The notes below the pieces were generated by a model that was not told where the DNA came from, made no database searches, and saw only the letters and a program-made list of their open reading frames with translations. 64,000 nt of DNA from Prevotella multiformis DSM 16608 (lineage in GTDB: Bacteria; Bacteroidota; Bacteroidia; Bacteroidales; Bacteroidaceae), in NCBI RefSeq assembly GCF_000191065.1, contig NZ_GL872282.1:489167-553166 (forward strand). Reading direction: 5' to 3'. Within the stretch, counting starts at the first letter, position 1, and every line of letters begins with the position of its first letter. The translations under genes and the position numbers were made by a program. Below are positions 1 through 9,015 of this stretch, piece after piece.

Positions 1-94
1 AAACATCATATAACAAACAGATAACCCCGAGCGGAGCTGTATCAGAGAAGCCGACGGTACTTTGACACCTCCTCTGACGGGCAAACAAAACATT

Positions 95-1741
95 ATGGCT
101 GAATTCAAATACGCCCCAATGTTCCAATTGGGCAAGGATGACACCGAATACCGGCTGGTATCAAAGGAAGGTATCAGCACCGGTGAGTTTGAAGGTAAAG
201 AGATTCTCAAGGTCAGTAAGGAGGCACTCACCCTGCTGGCACAGGAGGCTTTCCACGACTGCGAGTTCATGCTCCGCCGTGCGCACAACGAGCAGGTCGC
301 GAAAATCCTGACCGACCCGGAGGCATCAGAGAACGACAAGTACGTCGCCCTGCAGTTCCTCCGCAATGCCGAGACGGCCGTGAAGGGCATACTGCCTTTC
401 TGCCAGGACACGGGTACCGCCATCATCCATGGTGAGAAAGGACAGCAGGTATGGACCGGGTTTGAAGATGAGGAGGCACTCTCAAGGGGCGTGTTCAACA
501 CCTTCACCGAGGAGAACCTCCGCTACTCTCAGAATGCTCCGCTCAATATGTACGACGAGGTGAACACCAAGTGCAACCTCCCGGCACAGATCGACATCGA
601 GGCTGTCGAGGGTGCGGAGTACCGCTTCGTCATGGTCGCCAAGGGCGGCGGTTCCGCCAACAAGACCTACTTCTACCCCATGACCAAGGCCACCATCCAG
701 AACGAGGGCACGCTCATCCCGTTCCTCGTTGAGAAGATGAAGAGCCTCGGAACGGCAGCCTGTCCTCCTTACCACATCTGCTTCGTCATCGGCGGTACTT
801 CCGCAGAGAAGAACCTCCTCACTGTAAAGCTCGGCAGCATCAAGTATTACGACAGCCTTCCCACTACCGGCGACGAGACAGGCCGCGCCTTCCGCGACAC
901 CGACCTGGAAGCCAAGCTGCTCGTTGAGGCGCATAAGATCGGGCTCGGCGCACAGTTCGGCGGCAAGTATCTTGCCCACGACATCCGTGTCATCCGCCTG
1001 CCCCGCCACGGTGCCAGCTGTCCCATCGGCATGGGTGTCAGCTGCTCTGCCGACCGCAACATCAAGGCGAAGATCAACAAAGAGGGTATCTGGCTCGAGA
1101 AGATGGACACCAACCCGGGCGAACTGATTCCGGAGGAATACCGCAGGCCGGGCGAAGGAAGCAAGGGGATTGAGATCGACCTCGACAAGGGCATCGATGC
1201 CGTCCGGGCTGAACTGACGAAATATCCCGTCTCGACACGTGTCAATCTTAAGGGAACCATCATCGTCGCCCGCGACATTGCCCACGCCAAGCTCAAGGCA
1301 CGGCTGGATGCCGGCGAGGATCTGCCGCAGTACTTCAAGGATCATCCCATCCTCTATGCCGGACCAGCCAAGACACCGAAGGGCTACCCATGCGGTTCGA
1401 TGGGGCCGACTACGGCCAACCGCATGGATCCGTATGTCGACGAGTTCCAGGACCACGGCGGCTCGCTCGTCATGATTGCCAAGGGCAACCGCACGCAGAC
1501 TGTTACGGACGCCTGCAAGAAACACGGCGGCTTCTATCTCGGCACCATCGGCGGTGTCGCAGCCGTACTGTCACAGAGCAGCATCAAGAGCATTGAGTGC
1601 GTGGAATACCCCGAACTGGGCATGGAAGCCATCTGGAAGATTACCGTGGAGGACTTCCCGGCATTCATCCTCGTAGACGACAAAGGGCACGACTTCTTCA
1701 AGGAACTGAAGCCGTGGACGGCCTGCAGCTGCGGAAAATAG
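95..1741 (+). CDS. fumA: Class I fumarate hydratase (Fe-S dependent)
   Basis: This enzyme interconverts fumarate and malate in the cytoplasm, as part of the reductive (succinate-forming) or oxidative citric-acid branch. The 548-residue length fits the one-chain class I fumarases, which carry an N-terminal Fe-S lyase domain and a C-terminal swivel domain. Conserved cysteine motifs expected to hold the oxygen-labile 4Fe-4S cluster are visible: FCQDTGTA near residue 107, [17 protein letters not shown] near 310 and [16 protein letters not shown] near 430. A TTG at 62 would add 11 unrelated residues. I chose ATG 95 because family similarity begins there ([10 protein letters not shown]). It is monocistronic, with a terminator just downstream. 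Confidence 0.95.
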   Translation: MAEFKYAPMFQLGKDDTEYRLVSKEGISTGEFEGKEILKVSKEALTLLAQEAFHDCEFMLRRAHNEQVAKILTDPEASENDKYVALQFLRNAETAVKGILPFCQDTGTAIIHGEKGQQVWTGFEDEEALSRGVFNTFTEENLRYSQNAPLNMYDEVNTKCNLPAQIDIEAVEGAEYRFVMVAKGGGSANKTYFYPMTKATIQNEGTLIPFLVEKMKSLGTAACPPYHICFVIGGTSAEKNLLTVKLGSIKYYDSLPTTGDETGRAFRDTDLEAKLLVEAHKIGLGAQFGGKYLAHDIRVIRLPRHGASCPIGMGVSCSADRNIKAKINKEGIWLEKMDTNPGELIPEEYRRPGEGSKGIEIDLDKGIDAVRAELTKYPVSTRVNLKGTIIVARDIAHAKLKARLDAGEDLPQYFKDHPILYAGPAKTPKGYPCGSMGPTTANRMDPYVDEFQDHGGSLVMIAKGNRTQTVTDACKKHGGFYLGTIGGVAAVLSQSSIKSIECVEYPELGMEAIWKITVEDFPAFILVDDKGHDFFKELKPWTACSCGK

Positions 1742-1774
1742 AACGCTCTCTCTCTGCTGACGGCAGGGTACAGG

Positions 1775-1822
1775 AAAGCGGCATGAAGACATCGCCCGAG
1801 GCGTGTCTCATGCCGCTTTTCC
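1775..1822 (+). terminator. Intrinsic terminator of the fumarase gene
   Basis: An imperfect inverted repeat about 16 bp long, with one bulge, has arms at 1775-1790 (AAAGCGGCATGAAGAC) and 1803-1819. It ends in a short T run. It starts 34 bp after the fumarase stop. Confidence 0.75.
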
Positions 1823-3060
1823 ATTTCCGTCCCTCCATTGAGAGAGGACATCTGCCCGATTGAAAGGCAAAAAACGGGTCTTCCGAAATAGAGAGCGATG
1901 AAGTAAGCCCGCTACATAATAAAGCACACAGAGAAGCGGAGAAAGCAGAGGAAAAAACATCACGGAGGGACTGACGGCACAAAAAGCGGCAGAGAGTACG
2001 GGGTTCTTTCATTTTTGGGGATAAACGCCATTCATCATTCTCACAGACAAACGCTCTGATAAGACTCTCCGATAACCTCCGCTGCTCCACACACCGACAG
2101 TGCCTCCGCGCTATGGTTTTTCACCTCCTTTCACTCCCTGCCTCTGTGTCATATTTCATCAAAGTCGTCAACACACGAGACAGACCTCATCACGCCAGAT
2201 CCCTGAAGACTCCCAAAATGGTTCTTCCGTTAAATGTATGGATGCTTTCCGTACAGCTTTGACGGAAGAAGCGAAGTGATTCATTCAACAAACATAGCCA
2301 AGACCGCCTCGGCTGTCTATTCTATCATCATCATCCGATACAAAAACCTTTCAATTTAATACGCTGAAAATACAGACAGGATTTTGAAAAACCATTACAT
2401 AATTCCAAACAGATCATCTGCAAATCAAAAAGAAACATGTAGAAAGCGAGTTCGTAACCATCATTCAATCAGCTGGTTATTAAGCCGTTCGTAAAAGGTG
2501 CTTGATTGGACTTCAAAAGGGCGTTAATAACACGCTAAGAGAGCACCTGTTGCAAGTCAATCAGGCATCTTTCAGGAGCCAGAAGAGCATGTTCAGCTTT
2601 GAACTGCATGAAAACAGTTTACAAACACCGATGATATGGGAACAAGTTGGGGTCTTCCGAAATATGGAGTAAATCCCGGTATGACATGTTTGTTACCGTC
2701 AAAAGGGGCAATGAGGTGTGTATCCTTTGATTGCCTCAATCCCGCAGCATTTTTCCTTGTGAGATAATTCCATATATTGAGATGCCTTTTTGAGGCTTTA
2801 TACAAAGATATGAGGATTTTCGGGGGTTCTTGTGTCTTGTCTAAGCATGAAATCCCCCACCCCAACCAATGGGGAGTATGAAAACCACTAAGGAATGCTT
2901 CCATGGCCGAATGCCTTGCCGCTGCGTCTGCCTAATACAGATCCGGTAAGTTTCTCAGAAACCAACTTTGAAAAAACATCCATGATGTGATAAATTCCTC
3001 AGAAAGAAGTGATATTCTCGTTTTTAATTGCTACCTTTGTCATGTCAGATTTCTGCTTGA
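1823..3060. other. Gene-free stretch holding repeat copy A
   Basis: I see no credible gene here. From about 2019 to 2649 the stretch is repeat copy A. The 15-mer GGGTCTTCCGAAATA occurs at 1876-1890 and again at 2650-2664, on both sides of the copy. A 103-codon minus-strand frame (2593-2904) runs through repeat DNA and resembles no family. The end of the stretch (2905-3060) should have held the start of the radical-SAM gene, but I find no CxxxCxxC motif in any frame there. Confidence 0.6.
2019..2649 (+). repeat. Long interspersed repeat, copy A (longest copy)
   Basis: This copy matches 15429-15960 (same orientation), 15974-16172 (its first ~190 bp only) and the reverse complement of 8405-8846. 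From the left it contains: a 5' block (2022-2210); a hairpin at 2220-2272 with arms GGTTCTTCCGT and ACGGAAGAAGC; an AT-rich middle; and a very well conserved ~100-bp core at 2491-2590 (GGTGCTTGATTGGACTTC, then AAAAGGGCGTT). There is no long reading frame. Read on the minus strand it has a promoter-like box (2421-2428, decayed to TTGATTTG), a 28-codon frame and the hairpin followed by ATTTTGG. Confidence 0.85.
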
Positions 3061-3606
3061 TATGTTTACAGCACTAAGATTGATGAAAAGTCTGACACAT
3101 CCAAGTGTTTTGAGAACTTTGTTGCCAAACGCTTGGATCACTTACAAGATTTTACGCTGCGCAATTTAAGTAGCATGCTACCTGACAAAGGGGAAATAGC
3201 TTTTCTGAAGGAAATGTATGAAAAATATGGAATAGAAGATATAAAAGTGGACATATCACCACAAATAGGAGGATGTGCCGCTACTTGTGTTAATTCTATC
3301 ATAATTGGCCCAGAAGGAGAATTTTATAAATGTTGGGTAGATGTTGGCAAAAAAGAGAGGATTATCAGCAACCTTTTTGACGGAAACATACAAAATTTAT
3401 TACTTCCTTCATACATTGTCGGCTCTGATATGCTTTCTGATTCTCAATATCATCATTGTACATTTCTGCCATTATGCGATGGAGGTTGTACAGTAAGAAG
3501 ATATAATAAACTTCATCAGAACACACAATACGATCCTTGCCCCATTGACAGGGTTGATTTTGATTCTCTTTTAGATTTTCATGCTCTAAAATACAAAAAG
3601 AAATGA
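3061..3606 (+). pseudogene. Radical-SAM/SPASM peptide maturase, C-terminal remnant
   Basis: Only the end of a radical-SAM protein survives. The open frame begins right after an in-frame TGA at 3058-3060 and has no good start; a TTG at 3133 is the first initiator. The cysteine pattern is that of a SPASM auxiliary cluster domain: GGCAATCVNS, FYKCWVD, CTFLPLCDGGC and a final CP. The radical-SAM core with its CxxxCxxC motif is absent. SPASM proteins with this layout in Bacteroidota usually modify ribosomal peptides; this is family knowledge, and no precursor peptide is seen here. Its TGA overlaps the ATG of the next gene by 4 bp, so the two were once translated as an operon. The base composition is clearly more AT-rich than the housekeeping genes. 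Confidence 0.75.
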
Positions 3607-5918
3607 AACATAAGATTGGTATATTTATTTTATTTTCCCTTTCATTTTCATATGTCAATGCACAGAGTGTAAAGGGTGTCGTGGTCGATAAAAAAGGAAG
3701 CCCTTTACCATTTGCAAATGTTGTACAGTTATCAAAGGATTCAACATATATAAGTGGTATTACTACCGACGATAAAGGTTTTTTTATTTTATCCAAAGTT
3801 ACAGATGCTGCCATTCTAAGAATTTCATACGTCGGATTTCAGCCTCTTTTCCTTCCCGTTTCATCGATTCATAAAGATACGGATTTAAGGAAGATAGTAG
3901 TCGAGGAAAGTAAAAGTACATTGTCAGAAGTGGTTGTTACAGGCTCAAGGCCGCTTTTCAGGCAGGAAGAAGGTTCTTTATTTACGCAGGTGCAGGGTAC
4001 GATATTATCTAAGCTCCCCACTGTTGATAATTTGCTGTCCCAGCTTCCGGGTGCGGTAAAGGGTCGTACAGGCAGCATTGAGATTTTCGGAAAGGGTAGC
4101 CCGATTATCTATATCAATAAGCGGCCGATAAGATCCTATACCGAAGTAGAACGTCTTCAACCCTCAGACATCAAGAACATAGAATTAATCACTTCCCCGG
4201 GACCGGAGTTCGGAGCCTCGGGAAGGGCTGTGATAAGAATAACGACACTGCGCAAAAGTGAAGGTTTCTCGTTCTTGTCAAGAAGTAATTTGAAGCAGAG
4301 AACTTACCTGTCGGGGGGACAAAGTGTCGAGTTGGGTTATCAGTTCCATAAACTGAGCATTGCTGGAAATTCAGGCTACCAGTATAGTCATGGCAGACTT
4401 ACACAGCCAGCATCGACAGAATTGCAAATCGGTGAAACACTGCATCAGTACGACAGGGAACAATGGGGATCGACAAGAACGCCGACGTTTAACTATCAGT
4501 TGAGTCTTGATTACAGCATTAATGATAAACATTCTCTTGGTTTTTCATTCGACGGGTCGCAGAATACAAATAAGGAGCATAGAAATGGAACTTTAAATTA
4601 CCTTACAGACCATCAATTGGTTAATTCGGCTGTGGTTGAAAATCATTATAAGAATAAAACCGATTATCTGCACGTCAATACTTTCTATAATGGCACTCTT
4701 GGCAAAGTCAATACCACGCTCAATGCCGACTATGTACGCAATGAGAATGATTATGTCCAAAACACAGCAGAGAGCCGTCAAAGTCTGCCTTTGATAGAAG
4801 CAAACAGCACCGGGAATGGAAAGCAGAACCTCTTTGCTGTAAAGTCAGACTGGACATGGAATATTTCTCCGGATACAAAAATAAAATGGGGAGCAGAATG
4901 GGGTTATACAGGTAATAATGGAAATCTTTCGATTGCATCGGCCAATGACATTAATTCCGACTATCGCACACAGGAACACAGATATGCTTTATACGCAGAA
5001 ACGACTCAGAAAATCAAGAGCCTATCATTGTCCGGGGGAGTACGTTACGAGGACTATGCCTACAGATACGATGACCGCATCGACGAAGCAAACAGTCTGA
5101 GAAAGCATTATAGGAATATTTTCCCATCATTCAGAGTATCATACAATGTGGGGAGCTGGAGCCATACATTGTCGTTCAATTCGCAGATCAGTCGCCCCAC
5201 ATTCAGACAATTGAGCAATGCAAGTTATTATGGGAATGAATATATGTATCAGCATGGTAATCCTCTTTTGGTTCCGTCAAGACTATATTCTGCCCAGTTC
5301 TATTCGTCTTATAAATTTGTCAGACTGTCCGTTTCCTATACGTATAACAAAAATTACATAGCCACAAATTTCTATAACAATGGAAAAGACAATATCGTAG
5401 AGAGCACATACAGGAACTATCCTGCACTGAAGACGCTCAATATGTATCTGAATATGCAGAAGAAATGGGGTGCATGGAGTCCTTCACTATCTTTAGGAGT
5501 CATCCAGCCTTTTTTCAAGTACGATTACAGAGGGCAAAAGATAAAGCACAACAAAACATCTGCCTATGCAGTTCTTAGTCAGTTCTTCCAGCTTCCACAC
5601 AATTTCATTTTATCGTCCTATGTTTACTACAATACAGGTGGGAATCAGGGGGCAGTTGAATTACAGCCATATCATTCCATCGATTTCGGTTTGCAAAAAA
5701 CATTTTTATCAGACAGGCTGACTGTAAGCTTACAGGCTAAAGATATTTTTCATGGAATGAAATTCAAAGAAAAGGAATTTATAGATTCCTTTCGTTTTAC
5801 GCAGACCGAAGACTATCATCTTTGGAATTTCTCTCTAAATATTATTTATAAGCTGAACACAAGAAAAGCAATATACAGGGGGAATAATTCTCTTAATAAA
5901 GACATCAAGCGACTATAG
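3603..5918 (+). CDS. Outer-membrane beta-barrel, TonB-receptor-like (OMP_b-brl_3 type)
   Basis: This 771-residue protein has a signal peptide (residues 1-20, ending VNAQ), a carboxypeptidase-regulatory-like beta-sandwich (about 21-105), a plug-like part (about 110-215, with SEVVVTGSRP) and a long barrel rich in aromatic beta-strands. It should sit in the outer membrane. It overlaps the SPASM remnant by 4 bp and precedes a broken ABC exporter, so its likely job was passage of the exported peptide or sensing at the surface; that is inference from context. It is the only gene of the cluster with an undamaged frame. Like the SPASM remnant it is AT-rich, unlike the ABC gene that follows, which suggests separate origins or a recombination junction near 5950-5990. 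Confidence 0.85.
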   Translation: MKHKIGIFILFSLSFSYVNAQSVKGVVVDKKGSPLPFANVVQLSKDSTYISGITTDDKGFFILSKVTDAAILRISYVGFQPLFLPVSSIHKDTDLRKIVVEESKSTLSEVVVTGSRPLFRQEEGSLFTQVQGTILSKLPTVDNLLSQLPGAVKGRTGSIEIFGKGSPIIYINKRPIRSYTEVERLQPSDIKNIELITSPGPEFGASGRAVIRITTLRKSEGFSFLSRSNLKQRTYLSGGQSVELGYQFHKLSIAGNSGYQYSHGRLTQPASTELQIGETLHQYDREQWGSTRTPTFNYQLSLDYSINDKHSLGFSFDGSQNTNKEHRNGTLNYLTDHQLVNSAVVENHYKNKTDYLHVNTFYNGTLGKVNTTLNADYVRNENDYVQNTAESRQSLPLIEANSTGNGKQNLFAVKSDWTWNISPDTKIKWGAEWGYTGNNGNLSIASANDINSDYRTQEHRYALYAETTQKIKSLSLSGGVRYEDYAYRYDDRIDEANSLRKHYRNIFPSFRVSYNVGSWSHTLSFNSQISRPTFRQLSNASYYGNEYMYQHGNPLLVPSRLYSAQFYSSYKFVRLSVSYTYNKNYIATNFYNNGKDNIVESTYRNYPALKTLNMYLNMQKKWGAWSPSLSLGVIQPFFKYDYRGQKIKHNKTSAYAVLSQFFQLPHNFILSSYVYYNTGGNQGAVELQPYHSIDFGLQKTFLSDRLTVSLQAKDIFHGMKFKEKEFIDSFRFTQTEDYHLWNFSLNIIYKLNTRKAIYRGNNSLNKDIKRL

Positions 5919-5954
5919 AATGTTTAGAGTATATAGACAGAGTGATTCTATGCA

Positions 5955-7726
5955 ATGCTGGATAGCTTGTATCGCAATGATTTGCAGACAGATGAGAAGC
6001 GGTCGTTCAAATTCCTCTTTGGTTACATCAAGCAATATCGAAAATACTTCGGGCAGATTGTTTTAGGCCGGCTCGTGGGCAGCCTGCTGCAGCTCATCCT
6101 TCCTCTCCTCACGCAAAGCATTGTGGACGTGGGCATCAAGAACCAGGACATCGGCTTTATCTGGCTGATACTCTTGGGACAGCTGATGCTCACGGTGAGC
6201 CGTACGGCCATCGATTTCATCCGCCGCTGGCTGCTGCTGCACATCTCCATGCGAATCAACATCTCTCTGGTGAGCGACTTCTTCATCAAGCTCTTGAAGC
6301 TGCCCATGTCGTTCTTCGACACCAAGCTGATGGGCGACCTCATGCAGCTTATGAACAACCACGGGCGCGTCAACACATTTCTGACGCAGCAGACATTAAG
6401 CGTTGTCTTCTCTTTCTTTACCTTTATCGTGTTTGGCATCGTGCTGCTTTTCTACAACCGGCTCATCTTCGCCATCTTCATGCTCGGCAGTCTGCTCTAC
6501 GGCGGCTGGCTCGCCCTTTTCCTGAGGCGCAGGAAAGTCCTGGACTATGAACTCTTCGAGCAGCAGGCCGTCAACAACAACAAGACCTACGAGTTCATCA
6601 CCTCCATGCAGGAGATAAAACTGCAGGACTGCGAACAGCGCCGTCGCTGAAAATGGGAGGACGTGCAGGCCGACCTCTTCAGGGTGCAGATGAAATCGCT
6701 GAAGCTCCAGCAGACACAGGAGGCGGGCAGCATCTGCATCAATGAGCTGAAGAACATCGTCATCACGGTGGTGGCGGCCACGGCCGTCATCCACGGACAG
6801 CTCACGCTGGGTATGATGCTCGCCGTGCAGTACATCATCGGACAGCTCAACTCTCCCGTAGAGCAGCTGATGGGTTTCTTCTATTCGGTGCAGGACGTGA
6901 GGATCAGTCTTGAACGCATCAACGAGATCCACCGTATGGACGATGAGAACGGAAAACAGGGATTGGAAACTTCAGTGAAAGAAGAAGGCAGGGGGATAGA
7001 CCTTGAAAACGTAAACTTCAAATACGACCCTCACGCACTGAAAACTATCATAGATAATGTAAGTCTCAATATCCCCAAAGGCCGGGTGACGGCTATTGTC
7101 GGAGCGTCGGGCAGTGGAAAGACCACGCTCATCAAACTCATGCTGGGCTATTATCCCGCATTGGGTGGGAAAATTACCATCGGCGGGACGGATGTCAACA
7201 CGCTCAACAAGAAATGGTGGCGCAGGCAGTGCGGCGTGGTGATGCAGGACGGCGTGATCTTCTCCGAGTCGATAGCCCGCAATATAGCCGTAGATGATAA
7301 CGAGATAGACAGGCAGCGGCTGCAGAAAGCAGCCGAGATAACCTGCATCCACGATTATGTAATGGGACTGCCCTTGAAGTACAACACCAAGATAGGGCGC
7401 GACGGCGTGGGTCTGAGCCAGGGACAGAAACAGCGCATCCTCATAGCGAGGACCGTGTACAAGAATCCCGACTACATCTTCCTCGACGAAGCCACCAACT
7501 TACTTGATGCCAACAACGAGCGCATGATCGTGGAGCATCTGGATGCGTTCTACAAGGGGAAGACTGTAGTCATCGTAGCCCACCGGCTGAGCACGGTGAA
7601 GAATGCCGGACAGATAGTGGTGCTGGACAAGGGCGGGTGGTTGAGACAGGCAGTCACGAAGCACTCACACGGAAGCGCGGCGCATACTACAATCTCGTGA
7701 GGAATCAGTTGGAATTAGGAAACTAA
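5955..7726 (+). pseudogene. Peptide ABC exporter (membrane domain plus ATPase), broken
   Basis: The reading frame encodes a six-helix ABC exporter domain followed by an ATPase with Walker A (GASGSGKTT), signature (LSQGQKQR), Walker B (YIFLDEAT) and H-loop (IVAHRLST). Two lesions are visible. First, an in-frame TGA at 6648-6650 stands where this family has Trp (…QRRR, stop, KWEDVQAD); the frame is unbroken on both sides. Second, a one-base loss near 7631-7637 shifts the end; restoring it gives VVETGSHEALTRKRGAYYNL, with a natural TAA at 7724-7726. The relatives I know start with a C39 peptidase domain that cuts leader peptides; here the protein starts directly at the membrane domain, so that domain is missing. 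An alternative is a C39-free exporter. Confidence 0.8.
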
Positions 7727-7744
7727 CAGCAGAAGGGACAGATT

Positions 7745-8224
7745 ATGGCAGACGACAAGATAGAACTCCGCAGCGAGAAGGTAAGGCGCATCATCGGTGA
7801 GAAGCACTCATGGATTGTCCGCTACGGCATCACGGTGATCACCGTTGTGACATTGGGACTGCTGGCCGGAGCATACCTTTATTTCCTGTCCTGAAACCGT
7901 CAGGGCAAAGGTACAGATGACAAATGCCCATCAAGGCACAGTAGACATTCCCTATCAATACGTGAATCGGGTAGAAGGAATGAATGCCAGCATTGAGCCA
8001 GAAGGGTGCGATACAGAAGTGTATGGAGTTGCCCATGGTACGATAACAGCCATATTGCATACACCCCGGCAAACGGCAGAAAGCAGTGTGTTCTCACAGC
8101 ACAGGTAAGGATAACGGATTGCAGATATAAAATTATCAAAGGAATGACAGGCACTGCCTCCATACTTGTAAGCAACGCAAGCGTGCTGCAAAGGATCCTC
8201 CAAAGGATAACAAGCATCATATAA
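7745..8224 (+). pseudogene. Short HlyD-like membrane-fusion/adaptor protein, frameshifted twice
   Basis: Frame one (7745-7894) gives a 49-residue start, MADDKIELRSEKVRRIIGEK, and a transmembrane helix at about residues 27-48. This is the usual N-terminus of HlyD-like adaptors paired with peptide exporters in Bacteroidota. Near 7884-7892 the frame shifts and continues as PETVRAKVQMTNAHQG and PYQYVNRVEG (frame of 7917). Near 8050-8080 it shifts again to GRKQCVLTAQVRITDCRY and GMTGTASILVSN, ending at TAA 8222-8224. Rejoined, the protein is about 160 residues. It lies 18 bp behind the exporter and is its natural partner. All pieces are collinear, so I read them as one broken gene and not as three small ones. 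Confidence 0.75.
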
Positions 8225-8404
8225 ATTACTTTTTAAGGGTTCTTCCGTTAAATGGATAGATTGGGAACAGGATAAAGGCTTATACACCTGCAGGGTATGA
8301 CTATACAAAATCAGATGGTCTTGCAAAGGGGGGATAATCTACAAGATGAAATGCAGAGAAGGCAAATAGATACGAGTCTGTCCGTCACCATGTCTTTCCG
8401 TCTT

Positions 8405-8846
8405 CTACAGACGATTCATTCTCCTATCATCGGTGTTTGTAAACTGTTTTCATGCAAACCAAGCTGACACATGCTCTTCTGGCTTCTAACAGATGCCTGA
8501 TTGACTTGCAACAGGTGCTCTCTTAGCGTGTTACCAACGCCCTTTTGAAGTCCAATCAAGCACCTTTTACGAGCGGCTTAATAACCTGCTGATTGACTGC
8601 TGGTTGCAATCCTGCTTTTTGCATGTGTTTTTTATATTTGCAGATGATTCGTTTAAAATTATGTAATGGTTTTTCAAAATTCTATCTGTATTTCAGCGTA
8701 TTAAAATGAAAAGGTCTTTGTATCGGAGAATAATAACAGGATAGACAGCTGACGGTCTTGCCATGTCTTTGTTGAATGAATCACTTCGGTTCTTCCGTTA
8801 AAGCTATGTGAAAAGCATCCACGCATTCAACGGAAGAACTCTTTTA
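8405..8846 (-). repeat. Long interspersed repeat, copy B (inverted relative to A and C)
   Basis: The reverse complement of this stretch matches 2219-2640 and 15525-15955. The ~100-bp core (8470-8570) is almost identical to the other copies, while the AT-rich middle and the hairpin differ more. On the plus strand it carries a full TATATTTG promoter box (8633-8640), an ATG three bases later, and at its end a hairpin (8788-8840) followed by CTCTTTTAAA, all reading away from the peptide-export island. Confidence 0.85.
8644..8846 (+). ncRNA. Possible small transcript encoded by repeat copy B
   Basis: A Bacteroidota -7 box (TATATTTG, 8633-8640) lies about 200 bp before a hairpin with a T-rich tail (8788-8846). 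Copy C has the same arrangement. A short frame begins at ATG 8644 (MIRLKLCNGFSK…, 22 codons). Similar frames stand at the same place in copies A and C but with different ends. Whether this is an RNA, a small peptide gene, or just promoter-like AT-rich DNA cannot be decided from sequence. Confidence 0.3.
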
Positions 8847-9015
8847 AACCGTAATAAAACGGTGAAAGAAGAAAGGGAGTTCTCTGAGTCTGCCGGTAAA
8901 ACAGAAGACCTGGATATCTCGTTGACAACCGGAACCAAGATACACACGGCGATCCGTCCTTGCCCGAGAGGACAGCCCCCCTGTCGTGGCAAAGGAAAAG
9001 AGCCCGCAACGCCTT

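Larger units (their letters stand above)
8225..9015. other. Gene-free stretch holding inverted repeat copy B
   Basis: There is no convincing gene. A 17-mer from the terminal hairpin of the repeat (GGTTCTTCCGTTAAATG) stands alone at 8238-8254, right after the adaptor pseudogene, as if it were a cut end of another copy. Repeat copy B follows (8405-8846). From 8847 to 9015 I see nothing but the 3' flank of pgeF. Confidence 0.6.

Noticed and set aside
482..1525. Long minus-strand frame inside the fumarase gene
   Set aside because: It is the antisense shadow of a well-supported gene. The same holds for long antisense frames inside nnrDE, the heme receptor, the TonB receptor at 38-40 kb and the beta-galactosidase.
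2593..2904. Minus-strand open frame of 103 codons
   Set aside because: It overlaps the end of repeat copy A, has no similarity to a protein family I know, no promoter, and unusual composition (stretches rich in Lys, His and Asn between repeat-derived residues). Most likely chance.
6648..6650. TGA in the exporter as a recoded codon (Trp or selenocysteine)
   Set aside because: Other genes in the window end with TGA normally, and there is no selenocysteine-type hairpin. The same gene has a second lesion, and the next gene has two, so decay is the simpler reading.
2019..8846. Composite transposon
   Set aside because: The flanking repeats are inverted and similar, but no transposase or terminal inverted repeats of an insertion sequence are present in either copy.
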